A stretch of 64,000 bases of DNA from an uncultured SAR86 cluster bacterium (lineage in GTDB: Bacteria > Pseudomonadota > Gammaproteobacteria > Magnimaribacterales > AG-339-G14): positions 186,001 through 250,000 of the forward strand of contig CABYXE010000001.1 in assembly GCA_902522825.1 (NCBI GenBank), read 5' to 3'. Shown piece after piece: positions 7,341 through 19,002 of the stretch. The translations under genes and the position numbers were made by a program. Below the pieces are notes generated by a model. The model worked only from the letters and a program-made list of their open reading frames with translations, did not search any database and had not been told where the DNA came from. The number at the start of each line of letters is the position of its first letter. Position 1 is the stretch's first letter.

Positions 7341-7568
7341 TCTAGCTTCGTTTACAATAACTTTTCTACCATCAACTTCTGATTCGTTCATCGCTTCAAT
7401 AGCTTCTGGGCCACCAGAGTCCAGTTCTACAAAACCAAATCCTCTAGATCTTTTTGTGTCTCTGTCTGTTATTACATTTGCAGAAGTTACTGTTCCATAG
7501 CTTGAAAATAAGTCTTCTAATTCTTGATTACCGATACTCCAAGGGAGATTTCCTACGTAAAGTTTCAT
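7329..7568 (-). CDS. RNA-binding protein with a single RRM domain
   Basis: The whole 79-residue protein is one RNA-recognition motif. RNP2 is LYVGNL (3-8) and RNP1 is RSRGFGFVEL (about 41-50). VTSANVITDRDTKRSRGF and GRKVIVNEARPK are the usual flanking strands. Bacterial proteins of this size are RNA chaperones, often cold-induced in cyanobacteria and proteobacteria, but the role here is inferred. The ribosome-binding site AGGAAC lies close to the ATG. It stands alone, with 142 bases of leader to the next gene and a 3' end embedded in the stem chain at 7248-7340. Confidence 0.92.
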   Translation of the reverse strand: MKLYVGNLPWSIGNQELEDLFSSYGTVTSANVITDRDTKRSRGFGFVELDSGGPEAIEAMNESEVDGRKVIVNEARPKT

Positions 7569-7710
7569 ATGTTCCTATAAGTGAATTGTTTCAAAGTGTG
7601 TATTAAATACTAATTTGATAAAACTACTAGCTATATTTTAATAAATTTTTTTTTTGCTAAATCAGATAAAGCTTTCTTGCAAGTTTTTTTGTTAAAAAGT
7701 TTCTAATATT

Positions 7711-8094
7711 CTAGCTTTTTTGTTTTGCAATCAAATATGCTCCCACCAAAGATAAAATAAGTATTGCTACTTCAGGGAGAAACATTTGCATAATAAAGCC
7801 AGTACCATGAATCGTTGCAGCAACTATATGAGCAATAACAACTATAAAAAATAAAATGGATACAGAAAAAACCCAAATATAGTTAAGCGTTATTGCGCTA
7901 ATCAAGCATAAGATTGGAACTAATAAGAAAAATGCAGTTAAGTCTCTAATCAAAGCATTTTGAGCTGCCAAACTTAAATCATTAAAAATAAAACCGAAGC
8001 CAACGCTTGTTTCGGCTGGATTTAAAAGCCAACCTATGCCGCTTGGCAAAAGCATTAATCCGGGTAATAAACAAACTATTCTAGCTAAAATCAT
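7711..8094 (-). CDS. Small integral membrane protein, DUF4345-like
   Basis: The 127-residue protein has four predicted membrane helices and almost no loops. A GIGWLLNPAET segment follows helix 1, NALIRDLTAFFL starts helix 2, and a charged QMFLPEVAI segment precedes helix 4. This pattern resembles the DUF4345 family of proteobacterial membrane proteins, but I recognise it only loosely. It lies 11 bases after sohB in the same direction and is probably translated from the same message. Function unknown. Confidence 0.6.
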   Translation of the reverse strand: MILARIVCLLPGLMLLPSGIGWLLNPAETSVGFGFIFNDLSLAAQNALIRDLTAFFLLVPILCLISAITLNYIWVFSVSILFFIVVIAHIVAATIHGTGFIMQMFLPEVAILILSLVGAYLIAKQKS

Positions 8095-8105
8095 TTCTAC
8101 CTCTC

Positions 8106-9119
8106 TTATTTAAATCTGTTTTTATTGAGGGTATCGTTCAAAGTATTTATTGAGTCTTTGAGCAAGGTATTTAAAAATCTACTCAACTTGTCCTGAATTT
8201 TTTTCTTTGTTTCAAATTTAATTTCATAAACATCATGTTTTTTTGAAAAGTTCATTAAATACTCATCACTTGTTTGAATTTCATCTACTAATCCTACTTC
8301 TAATGCTTTGCTGCCTTCCCAAATTTCACCTGTAGCTACTTTAGAGATATCTAGATTAGGCCTATATTTGGATACATGCTCTTTGAACAGATCGTGTATC
8401 TCTTGAAGATCTTTTTTAAACTTCTCTCTACCTTCTTCAGACGTCTCGCCAAAAGTTGTAATTGTTCTCTTGTATTCTCCAGCAGTATGTAGCTCATAAT
8501 CAACATCTAGTTTTTTAAGAATTTTACTGAAATTAGGTATTGCTGCTACAACTCCAATTGATCCTATTATTGCAAAGGGGGCTGAAACAATTTTATTTGC
8601 TACACATGCCATCATATAACCACCTGATGCAGCTACTTTATCGACACAAGCAGTAAGTTTAATGCCTGCATCTCTAATTCTTTTTAACTGAGCAGCCGCC
8701 AAACCGTATCCTATAACTGTGCCTCCGGCACTTTCTAAATTTAATACTATTTCTTCACATTTAGTTTCGCTCTGAAGGATTGCACTAATCTCTTCTTTAA
8801 GATTCTCTACATTAGATGCCTCAATATCACCTTGAAAATTCAATACATATACTGGTTTCTTTTTAGATTTAACTTTTGATTTTTTTTCTTTCTTTAAAGA
8901 TTTTCTTAATTTTTTCTTTTCATCTTTATTCATCGTCAAGACCTTCAATGAGTTAGCCATTGATTGGTATCGCTTTGTTAAGTTTTTTATTTTTAAAGAT
9001 TCGCCTGTTTCAGGAGCTTGGCGCATCGAAGACACAAGAAAAAAAACAGGGATAAAGATTAATACAATTATAGTAATTGCCTTTAAAACAAAAAAACCGT
9101 ACGAGATTAATAATTCCAT
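8106..9119 (-). CDS. sohB: Inner-membrane serine protease SohB (peptidase family S49)
   Basis: The 337-residue protein is the SppA-related SohB. An N-terminal helix (about 9-30) anchors it, a Lys-rich segment (about 65-88) follows, and then the S49 protease domain. AASGGYMMAC holds the nucleophile Ser165 and AGEYKRTITTF holds the general-base Lys217, the Ser-Lys dyad of the family. The length is normal. It acts as a signal-peptide or membrane-protein peptidase at the inner membrane. It lies 63 bases downstream of serS, in the same orientation, and is followed by a small membrane protein. Confidence 0.93.
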   Translation of the reverse strand: MELLISYGFFVLKAITIIVLIFIPVFFLVSSMRQAPETGESLKIKNLTKRYQSMANSLKVLTMNKDEKKKLRKSLKKEKKSKVKSKKKPVYVLNFQGDIEASNVENLKEEISAILQSETKCEEIVLNLESAGGTVIGYGLAAAQLKRIRDAGIKLTACVDKVAASGGYMMACVANKIVSAPFAIIGSIGVVAAIPNFSKILKKLDVDYELHTAGEYKRTITTFGETSEEGREKFKKDLQEIHDLFKEHVSKYRPNLDISKVATGEIWEGSKALEVGLVDEIQTSDEYLMNFSKKHDVYEIKFETKKKIQDKLSRFLNTLLKDSINTLNDTLNKNRFK

Positions 9120-9182
9120 AATATTAGAAGTTAAATTGAGGTTTGATTCTATCAGTATTAATTAATTTTTGAATTAAAAAGA

Positions 9183-10451
9183 CTAAAGCAATTTTTTATT
9201 ATTCATATAAGGTTTAAGAACATCAGGAATAGAAACAGTTCCATCTTCGTTTTGATAGTTTTCTAAGATTGCAGCCATGGTTCTTCCAATTGCTAAACCA
9301 GATCCATTCAGCGTATGACAAAGAACATTTTTTTTATTCTTTTTAATCCTAATTTTCATTCTTCTAGATTGAAAATCTCTAAAATTACTACATGATGAAA
9401 TTTCTCTATATTTATTTTGACTTGGAAGCCAAACCTCAAGGTCATAGGTTAAATTCGAAGAAAAGCCAATATCCTTTGAACAAAGAATTACTTTTCTAAA
9501 TGGCAATTTAAGCAAGCTAAGGATATTTTCAGCATGAGAAGTAAGAATTTCCAGTTGCTCGTCGGAATCTTCCGGATCTGTGAATCTTACAAGCTCAACC
9601 TTTTCAAATTGATGCTGACGTATAATGCCTTTTGTGTCTAAACCGTAACTTCCAGCTTCGCTCCTAAAGCAAGGAGTATGGCAGACATATGAAATAGGAA
9701 GCTTATTGGATTCAAGAATTTCATTTCTGTGATAGTTTGTAACAGGAACTTCGGCAGTTGGAATAAGATATAAATCCTGCTCCTCGTCATCAATTTTGAA
9801 TTGATCTTCTTCAAATTTTGGTAATTGTCCTGTGCCAGTTAAAGATTCAGAATTAACTATCAAAGGAACGTAAATTTCTTTGTAGCCATGCTCCCTAGTG
9901 TGAATATCTAACATAAAATTAATTAGAGCTCTATTTAAAAGCGCAAGTGAATCTTTAAAAACTACAAATCTTGATTTAGCAATTTTTGAAGCAGCTTCAA
10001 AATCCATTCCATCACTAAGCAACCCAAGCTCTTGGTGATCTTTAATCTCAAAACTAAAATTTCTTATTGATCCATTTTTTTTAATTACCTTATTATCTGC
10101 CTCAGAACTTCCTAGAGGAACTTTTTTATTTAGGAGGTTGGGGATAGTTAGCAGAAAACGATTTAATTCAAGTTGAATTTGATCTAATTCATTTTTTTTT
10201 AATTTCAAATCTCCAGAGTTTTTGGAAGCTTGTGCTTTAACTTTAGAAATGTCCTTTTTATCTTTTTGTAATTTTCCAATTTCGCGAGCTAACTTATTTT
10301 GCTCTTCCTGTAATTGCTCGGTTTCAACCTGAACTTTCTTTCTTTTTTTTTCAGCTTTTAACCAGAATTTTTCATCGAGTTCAAAACCTCTTTTAATTAA
10401 ATTTTCTCTAGTATCTGAAAAATGTTTTTTTAAATTCTGAATATCAATCAT
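9183..10451 (-). CDS. serS: Serine--tRNA ligase
   Basis: The product is a class II aminoacyl-tRNA synthetase of 422 residues. An N-terminal antiparallel coiled coil (about 25-105) reaches the long arm of tRNA-Ser. The catalytic domain has TGTGQLPKF before motif 2 (CFRSEAGSYGLDTKG) and motif 3 (NGSGLAIGRTMAAILENYQ), with RDFQSRRMKIR in between. It starts 1 base after the lolA stop codon. The order ftsK-lolA-serS matches the enterobacterial order except that rarA is absent. Confidence 0.97.
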   Translation of the reverse strand: MIDIQNLKKHFSDTRENLIKRGFELDEKFWLKAEKKRKKVQVETEQLQEEQNKLAREIGKLQKDKKDISKVKAQASKNSGDLKLKKNELDQIQLELNRFLLTIPNLLNKKVPLGSSEADNKVIKKNGSIRNFSFEIKDHQELGLLSDGMDFEAASKIAKSRFVVFKDSLALLNRALINFMLDIHTREHGYKEIYVPLIVNSESLTGTGQLPKFEEDQFKIDDEEQDLYLIPTAEVPVTNYHRNEILESNKLPISYVCHTPCFRSEAGSYGLDTKGIIRQHQFEKVELVRFTDPEDSDEQLEILTSHAENILSLLKLPFRKVILCSKDIGFSSNLTYDLEVWLPSQNKYREISSCSNFRDFQSRRMKIRIKKNKKNVLCHTLNGSGLAIGRTMAAILENYQNEDGTVSIPDVLKPYMNNKKLL

Positions 10452-10452
10452 T

Positions 10453-11047
10453 TTAATCCAAGGAAATAAGATCTTTCACTTCGTAATTATAACTAAATAC
10501 AGACGACGATAGTTTTGGATTAGCAACAAAATTAGAAATTGAGATAGTACTTTTTTTTCCAAATGCATCTTGATATTCAACTTTTTTTAAAAAAATTTCA
10601 TCAAAAAAAATTTCGATGTTAGAAATGTAAGTTTTATCTTTGGGTTCAATTTTACAAGAATCAATATCGCAATCGAATTTGGAAAAATTTAGACATATGC
10701 TTTTTTCATCTTCAAGAAGAAAAGCTGCAGGAATCTGATTAATTATTTTTTCCTTCTTATATTTAACTGCTTGATCTAAGTCATAATCAATCCGGTATAC
10801 CGAATTTTTATTTATTAAAATTTCTGATTCAATAAAAGTAGGATTTAAATTAGAAACTTTTAAAAAGAATGGTTTTTTTAGAATAATTTTTCCAAAAATT
10901 GTTTCTCTTTCCTTGCTCTCAAATGTTTGGGAAAAATCTGCGCTATAAAATGTTTTCTTAGAAAAATTTGATAATTTATTGTTCTCCCCTAAACAACTTC
11001 CAAAAAGATTAAGTGTAAAAATAAAAAAAAATAAAGATAAATAGGAT

Positions 11048-11058
<11 letters not shown>
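10453..11058 (-). CDS. lolA: Outer-membrane lipoprotein carrier LolA
   Basis: The periplasmic chaperone carries lipoproteins from LolCDE to LolB. From ATG 11058 it has about 201 residues: a hydrophobic signal peptide (about 1-22), then ADFSQTFESKERETIFGKI, KKPFFLKVSN and an AVKYKKEKIINQIPAAFLL segment, which match the LolA half-barrel. Sequence conservation is low, as usual in this family, so the call leans also on position between ftsK and serS. I chose 11058 over 11091 because AGGA stands four bases upstream and the signal peptide then begins correctly. It overlaps ftsK by 11 bases. Confidence 0.85.
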
Positions 11059-14405
<3,347 letters not shown>

Positions 14406-14426
14406 ATTTCATCAGTCAAAAATAAA

Positions 14427-15146
14427 ATGAATAACTATAAAAATATTTTAGTTAATACAAAATCTAGTGTGTGCTTTATATCTTTGAATAAGTCAAAAAA
14501 ATTAAATGCTTTAAGTTCTCTTGCCTTGAAAGAAATTACCAAGGTGTGTAATGAAGTAGCTAAAAATAAAAAAATAAAGATCGTTGTAATTTCCTCTACT
14601 TCAGAAAACTTTTCAGCGGGTGCTGATATAGCAGAAGCAAACAAAAATAAATCTTTTGAGGATCATTGGCATGAAAATGCTGGTAGAAATTGTGTAGACT
14701 CGATAATAAATTTACCTCAACTATCAATTTGCTTGATTGAAGGTTATTGCCTTGGAGGTGGAGCCGTAATTGCTAGCGCGTGTGATTTTAGAATAGCCAA
14801 TGAAAATTCTTCCATAGGTTATCCCGAAATCGAACTTGGTATGAATTTAAGTTGGCTTGGCTTGCCCTTGGCTATAGAAGCAGTTGGTCTTTCTGAAGCG
14901 AAGCATATGATTTTAAGCGGAGAAAAATTCAGTGCTAAAGAAATGTTCAGTAAAGGTTTTTTAAACGAAGTTTTTAAACCAAGCGAGAAGGATGCATGTT
15001 TAAAAAAATGGGTTAATAAATTTAAGAATATGCCTGGTTTACAACTTAAGATGATTAAGAAAAGTGCCAACGAGTTAGCTTATGCGGAGGCAAAAGCGAC
15101 AATGCACATGGAATTCGATCAGTTTTTACTATCTAGAAAAAATTAG
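14427..15146 (+). CDS. Enoyl-CoA hydratase/isomerase family protein
   Basis: The 239-residue crotonase-fold protein has the two oxyanion-hole segments ENFSAGADIAEA (about 60-71) and CLIEGYCLGGGAVIASACD (about 93-111). The segment GYPEIELGMNLSWLGLPLAI follows, with a Glu at the place used as an active-site acid in hydratases. Members hydrate or isomerise acyl-CoA in beta-oxidation or related paths; the exact substrate is unclear. It follows trxB by 21 bases. Its stop codon overlaps the convergent nitronate monooxygenase stop by 4 bases. Confidence 0.87.
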   Translation: MNNYKNILVNTKSSVCFISLNKSKKLNALSSLALKEITKVCNEVAKNKKIKIVVISSTSENFSAGADIAEANKNKSFEDHWHENAGRNCVDSIINLPQLSICLIEGYCLGGGAVIASACDFRIANENSSIGYPEIELGMNLSWLGLPLAIEAVGLSEAKHMILSGEKFSAKEMFSKGFLNEVFKPSEKDACLKKWVNKFKNMPGLQLKMIKKSANELAYAEAKATMHMEFDQFLLSRKN

Positions 15147-16120
15147 AAGCTTTCTAATCTTGACTTCGCTTCATCGTATTCAGATACCATTTGGTTTACT
15201 GCATCTTCTACTGAAGGAGCATCCTTAATTGATCCAATACCTTGACCGGAACCCCAAATATCTTTCCATGCTTTGGATGAGTTATCCTTCTTTGCTATAG
15301 CTGAGGTACTAAAATTCATATCGTCTTTACTTCCGGACATATGTTCATCTGGATTTAATCCTGCCGCCTCGACGCTAGGTCTTAAATAATTTCCGTTTAC
15401 GCCTGTAAAAGTAGCACTATACATAATGTCGTCTGCGGTGCTATCAATAATCATTTGTTTGTAACCTGGAGAAGCATTAGCTTCCTCTGTTGCAATAAAC
15501 TTGGTTCCAACGTAAGCAAAATCTGCGCCGAGAGCCAATGCAGACAAGACAGATGATCCCTCGGAAATACTTCCTGAAAGAGCGAGTGGTCCATCAAAAA
15601 ATTCTCGCACCTCTCGAACTAATGCAAAAGGACTCAAAGTACCAGCATGTCCTCCTGCTCCTGCACAAACTAAAATTAATCCGTCAGCTCCTTCGGATAG
15701 AGCTTTTTTTGCATGGCGAATATTAATAACATCATGCATTACCACTCCTCCATAGCTATGCACTGCTTCCGTTACGAATCTTGGGGCTCTTAGACTTGTA
15801 ATTATTATTGGAACTTTATGTTTTACACAAACTTCCATATCGTGTTCTAAACGATCGTTGGAACTATGACATATTTGATTTACTGCAAAAGGGGCAACTT
15901 TTTTTTCAGGATTAGCCTTTTTGTATTCTTCTAATTCTTTAGATATCTTTTCAATCCACACCTCTAACTGGTCTGCAGGTCTTGCATTTAAAGCCGGAAA
16001 AGAGCCAACAATTCCTGCTTTACATTGAGCTATTACTAGCTCTGGATAAGAAACCGTAAAAAGCGGAGCGCCTATTACAGGAATTCTTGTATTATTTTTT
16101 AAAAGTTCTCTAATATCCAT
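15143..16120 (-). CDS. Nitronate monooxygenase (2-nitropropane dioxygenase family)
   Basis: The 325-residue FMN TIM-barrel protein shows IPVIGAPLFTVSYPELVIAQ at the N-terminus, CHSSNDRLEHD, the FMN-phosphate segment DGLILVCAGAGGHAGT with the catalytic His region, and LGADFAYVGTKFIATEEA. Family members oxidise nitronates such as propionate 3-nitronate, or have related detoxifying roles. The ATG at 16118-16120 overlaps the TAA of the preceding 43-residue gene by 1 base, so the two are translationally coupled and belong with the AcuI-like gene. Confidence 0.88.
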   Translation of the reverse strand: MDIRELLKNNTRIPVIGAPLFTVSYPELVIAQCKAGIVGSFPALNARPADQLEVWIEKISKELEEYKKANPEKKVAPFAVNQICHSSNDRLEHDMEVCVKHKVPIIITSLRAPRFVTEAVHSYGGVVMHDVINIRHAKKALSEGADGLILVCAGAGGHAGTLSPFALVREVREFFDGPLALSGSISEGSSVLSALALGADFAYVGTKFIATEEANASPGYKQMIIDSTADDIMYSATFTGVNGNYLRPSVEAAGLNPDEHMSGSKDDMNFSTSAIAKKDNSSKAWKDIWGSGQGIGSIKDAPSVEDAVNQMVSEYDEAKSRLESF

Positions 16121-16251
16121 TATTGTGATGCCACCCAGAAAACAACCATTGCTGTAACAGTAAGCATGATAATTACCGCAACTAAAGCATCGACTTTACT
16201 GTCTGCATTTGCGGCTTTTTCGTCAAACTTTACTTCTTGATTTTCTTCCAT
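16120..16251 (-). CDS. 43-residue single-span membrane protein
   Basis: A short frame from ATG 16251 to TAA 16120-16122 fills the gap between two genes exactly: it starts 2 bases after the AcuI-like stop codon and its own stop overlaps the nitronate monooxygenase ATG by 1 base. The peptide has a charged N-terminus (MEENQEVKFDEKAANADSK), one hydrophobic helix (about 20-41, VDALVAVIIMLTVTAMVVFW) and ends in VASQ. It is a likely inner-membrane miniprotein with a cytoplasmic or periplasmic tail of about 19 residues. I do not recognise the family. Confidence 0.68.
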   Translation of the reverse strand: MEENQEVKFDEKAANADSKVDALVAVIIMLTVTAMVVFWVASQ

Positions 16252-16253
16252 GA

Positions 16254-17237
16254 TTAATTTTTTATTCTTATTCTACCGACTTGTTCGCCTTTAAGAATTT
16301 TTTCTATTTCTAAATCTAATTCGTCAAGACCAATATCTTTTATTTGATCATTTATTTTTTCTAGTTTCCAGTCAGTGGCAAAATTATGCCATATTTCTTT
16401 TTTTACTTCGATTAATGTTTCAGCGGAATCGATACCAAGAAGAGATAATCCTCTCAAGATAAATGGAAAGATACTTGTATTCAAATTAATGCCACCTACC
16501 ATTCCACAGCATGCAATTGCTGCTCGTTGATGAGTCGCAGTGATTAGATTAGATAAAATATCGCTTCCGACTGCGTCAACTCCACCTGCCCATCTGGGTT
16601 TAGATAAAGGACTTTTCATCTCACCTTCAAATTCTGATCTATTGATTACTTCTTTTGCTCCTAAAGACAAAAGAAGATCTGTTTGATTTTCTTTTCCTGT
16701 AATTGCGATTACATCAAATCCAAGTTTAGATAAAAGCATGACTGCTACGGTACCAACTCCACCAGTTGCTCCAGTTACAAAAATATCACCATCTTCAGGT
16801 TTAATTCCATTGAGTAATATTTTTCTTACGCAAAGTCCAGCTGTTAACCCAGCTGTTCCAAATGCCATTGACTCTTCTAAACTAAAATTATCGGGTTTTT
16901 TAATGATCCACTCTTTGGGCACTCTAATATATTGTGAAAATCCCCCTGAGGTGTTCATGCCAAGGTCATAGCCGGTAACAATGACTTCGTCACCATTTGA
17001 AAAATGATCAAGATTTGACTCTTCCACTATGCCTGCAGCATCAATGCCAGGAGAGTGAGGGTAATTTCTTGATACTCCTTTATTACCCGAAGCAGAAAGA
17101 GCATCTTTATAATTTAAAGACGAGAAAAGAACCTTTATTAAGACGTCTCCAGCAGGTAGATCGTTTAAAGAACGTTCTTGTATGCTTGAAGTGAAACCTT
17201 TTTCGGTTTCTTCGGTTACAAATGCTTTGAAATTCAT
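16254..17237 (-). CDS. acuI: Acryloyl-CoA reductase-type oxidoreductase (AcuI/YhdH family)
   Basis: This is a 327-residue zinc-free medium-chain dehydrogenase. It starts MNFKAFVTEE and has LNYKDALSASGNKGV, YPHSPGIDAAG, the NADPH-binding VTGATGGVGTVAVMLL (about 154-169) and C-terminal GEQVGRIRIK, all typical of the YhdH/AcuI branch. AcuI reduces acryloyl-CoA to propionyl-CoA with NADPH and is used in marine bacteria that degrade DMSP, or as protection against acryloyl-CoA. No DMSP lyase or demethylase lies in the window, so the DMSP link is not shown. It heads a three-gene operon with the miniprotein and nitronate monooxygenase. Confidence 0.88.
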   Translation of the reverse strand: MNFKAFVTEETEKGFTSSIQERSLNDLPAGDVLIKVLFSSLNYKDALSASGNKGVSRNYPHSPGIDAAGIVEESNLDHFSNGDEVIVTGYDLGMNTSGGFSQYIRVPKEWIIKKPDNFSLEESMAFGTAGLTAGLCVRKILLNGIKPEDGDIFVTGATGGVGTVAVMLLSKLGFDVIAITGKENQTDLLLSLGAKEVINRSEFEGEMKSPLSKPRWAGGVDAVGSDILSNLITATHQRAAIACCGMVGGINLNTSIFPFILRGLSLLGIDSAETLIEVKKEIWHNFATDWKLEKINDQIKDIGLDELDLEIEKILKGEQVGRIRIKN

Positions 17238-17455
17238 GATTTAAATTTTTAAGGGCTCATTTAACATTAAATAAAAAAAATAAGATACTTTAAGTTTATC
17301 TATGCTTTAAATTAGATCACGTCCTTAAATCAAACTATCTAAACGCACTTAAATTGAGCATTTAATAAATCAAATTTATTTTTTGGCAAAATATAAGGTT
17401 CTATTTTCTCCGGTTTAATTGACTCTTATTTATTAATTAATAAACAGGAGATGTA

Positions 17456-18070
17456 ATGAATAAATTTAAACTATTAATAGTTAGTATCTCTTTGATTCTT
17501 GCTTCAGGAATTGCATCAGCAGCATCAGTTTCTGCTAATGCGACTTTACAAAGCGACTACACATGGAGAGGAATGACTCAAAACAATGGAGATGCATCTA
17601 TAAACGGTGGATTAGACGTTGAGTTTGATTCTGGTTTTTACGTTGGAACTTGGGCTGCAGCAGTTGGATCAGGTGCTGAGGTAGATTACTACGGTGGTCT
17701 TGCAGGTGAAATGGGCAATATTTCTTATGACATTGGTTATATCAAATTTGACTATCCTGCTTTAACAGGTACTGACAATGTTGACTTTGAAGAAGCCTAC
17801 TTAGGTCTTGGTATTGGTGATTTTGGATTTTCTTTCGCATCAGGACAAGATTCAGCTAGTGATAACATTGAGATATCCTATGGTTTCGGTGATTTTGGAT
17901 TTGCTTACGGTGAATACGATGACACAGGCGACTATTTTTACTTAACTTATGGTTTCGAACTTGGAGATTTTGCTTTAACGGTTGGTTACACGGAATTTGA
18001 TGACGATCCTGATACTGCAGCTATGACAGCAGATGAAGACGCCTTCTTCCTTGACATAACCCTTCTGTAA
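17456..18070 (+). CDS. TorF-family putative outer-membrane porin (copy 1)
   Basis: The 204-residue protein begins with a signal peptide cut near IASA-A (about 22). SVSANATLQSDYTWRGMTQN and FYVGTWAA are the hallmarks of the TorF-like family (TIGR02001), small beta-barrel proteins of the outer membrane. Alternating aromatic and polar strands and many Asp and Gly residues follow; the protein ends in a short hydrophobic strand. The ribosome-binding site is AGGAG. A strong terminator follows. Export or uptake role is inferred only from the family. It is 40-45% like the next gene by eye. Confidence 0.85.
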   Translation: MNKFKLLIVSISLILASGIASAASVSANATLQSDYTWRGMTQNNGDASINGGLDVEFDSGFYVGTWAAAVGSGAEVDYYGGLAGEMGNISYDIGYIKFDYPALTGTDNVDFEEAYLGLGIGDFGFSFASGQDSASDNIEISYGFGDFGFAYGEYDDTGDYFYLTYGFELGDFALTVGYTEFDDDPDTAAMTADEDAFFLDITLL

Positions 18071-18090
18071 ATTTAAGTTTCATAATACCT

Positions 18091-18122
18091 AAAAACCCCC
18101 TTTTTTAAGGGGGTTTTTTTTA
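18091..18122 (+). terminator. Terminator after TorF copy 1
   Basis: CCCCCTT (18096-18102) pairs with AAGGGGG (18107-18113) around a TTTT loop, with A run before and eight T residues after. It separates the two paralogous porin genes into independent transcripts. Confidence 0.92.
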
Positions 18123-18290
18123 AATAATTATTTATAAACCACAATATGTAGTGGTTTTCCGCATTTTTAAGTAGCACATTTGCTTGCAGAATGACAAAAA
18201 AGAGTATAACCATGATTACTGAATAACCCTTTTATTATAAATTTTATGTTTTAATAGCGACTTATTTATAAATTTATAAATGGAGAAGAT

Positions 18291-18947
18291 ATGAATAAAC
18301 TTAAATTAACGTTAATTGGTTTAGCTTTGGTATTTGTTTCCACATTTACTAATGCTATTTCAGTCTCTGGAAATGCGGCTATACAGACCGACTACATTTG
18401 GAGAGGAATGACTCAAAACGATGGACAAAACTCTGTCAACGTTGGCTTAGATGTCGACTTTGAAAATGGATTTTACGTCGGTACTTGGGGTGCAGCAGTC
18501 GATGTAGGTGCATCTACTCTTGAATTAGACTACTACGGTGGTTACACATTTGAAATGGGTGGCATTGGAGTCAATATTGGTGCTATTCAAGTTAAATACG
18601 ACCAAGAAAATACTAAGGATTTCTCGGAAAATTACGTAGCTTTATCTCTTCCAATGAATGTCGGACTTCATTATTCTGAAGGAGACGAATTGGGTGATTA
18701 TGCTGAGATAAGCTGGGGCATGGACCTTGAAACAGGATCAATTTCATTGGCTTATGGCGATATGGATAGCTCTAATGGTTCAATTGCTGCAAATACAGCT
18801 GATGGTGGATCTCATACTACTGTAGGTTACAGCATACCAGCTGGAAACTTTACAGTTGATCTTTCCTACAGTGACTTTCATGGAGACACTAACGCAAATG
18901 GAACTACGAATAACCAAGATGCAGTTGTTTTAACAATAAGCATGTAA
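18291..18947 (+). CDS. TorF-family putative outer-membrane porin (copy 2)
   Basis: This 218-residue protein has a signal peptide (about 1-22, cut near TNA-I), then ISVSGNAAIQTDYIWRGMTQ and FYVGTWGAAVD, the family start also seen in copy 1. Later strands diverge: acidic loops GDELGDYAEISWGMDLE and TTVGYSIPAGNFTVDLSYSD can be aligned. It has its own upstream region (221 bases without a gene) and ribosome-binding site GGAGAAG, and its own terminator. Two copies with separate control may be used under different conditions. Confidence 0.85.
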   Translation: MNKLKLTLIGLALVFVSTFTNAISVSGNAAIQTDYIWRGMTQNDGQNSVNVGLDVDFENGFYVGTWGAAVDVGASTLELDYYGGYTFEMGGIGVNIGAIQVKYDQENTKDFSENYVALSLPMNVGLHYSEGDELGDYAEISWGMDLETGSISLAYGDMDSSNGSIAANTADGGSHTTVGYSIPAGNFTVDLSYSDFHGDTNANGTTNNQDAVVLTISM

Positions 18948-18966
18948 GTTAGTCTTATAACTTTTT

Positions 18967-18995
18967 AAAAACCTCTCTTCGGAGAGGTTTTTTTT
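18967..18995 (+). terminator. Terminator after TorF copy 2
   Basis: CCTCTC (18972-18977) pairs with GAGAGG (18982-18987) through a TTCG tetraloop, flanked by AAAA and eight T residues. It lies 20 bases after the stop codon and 8 bases before the convergent hydrolase stop; it may serve both strands. Confidence 0.92.
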
Positions 18996-19002
18996 CTCCC
19001 GC

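Noticed and set aside
17408-17445. TTGACT with TAAACA just before the first TorF gene as promoter
   Set aside because: The -10 would overlap the ribosome-binding site, leaving no room for the leader.
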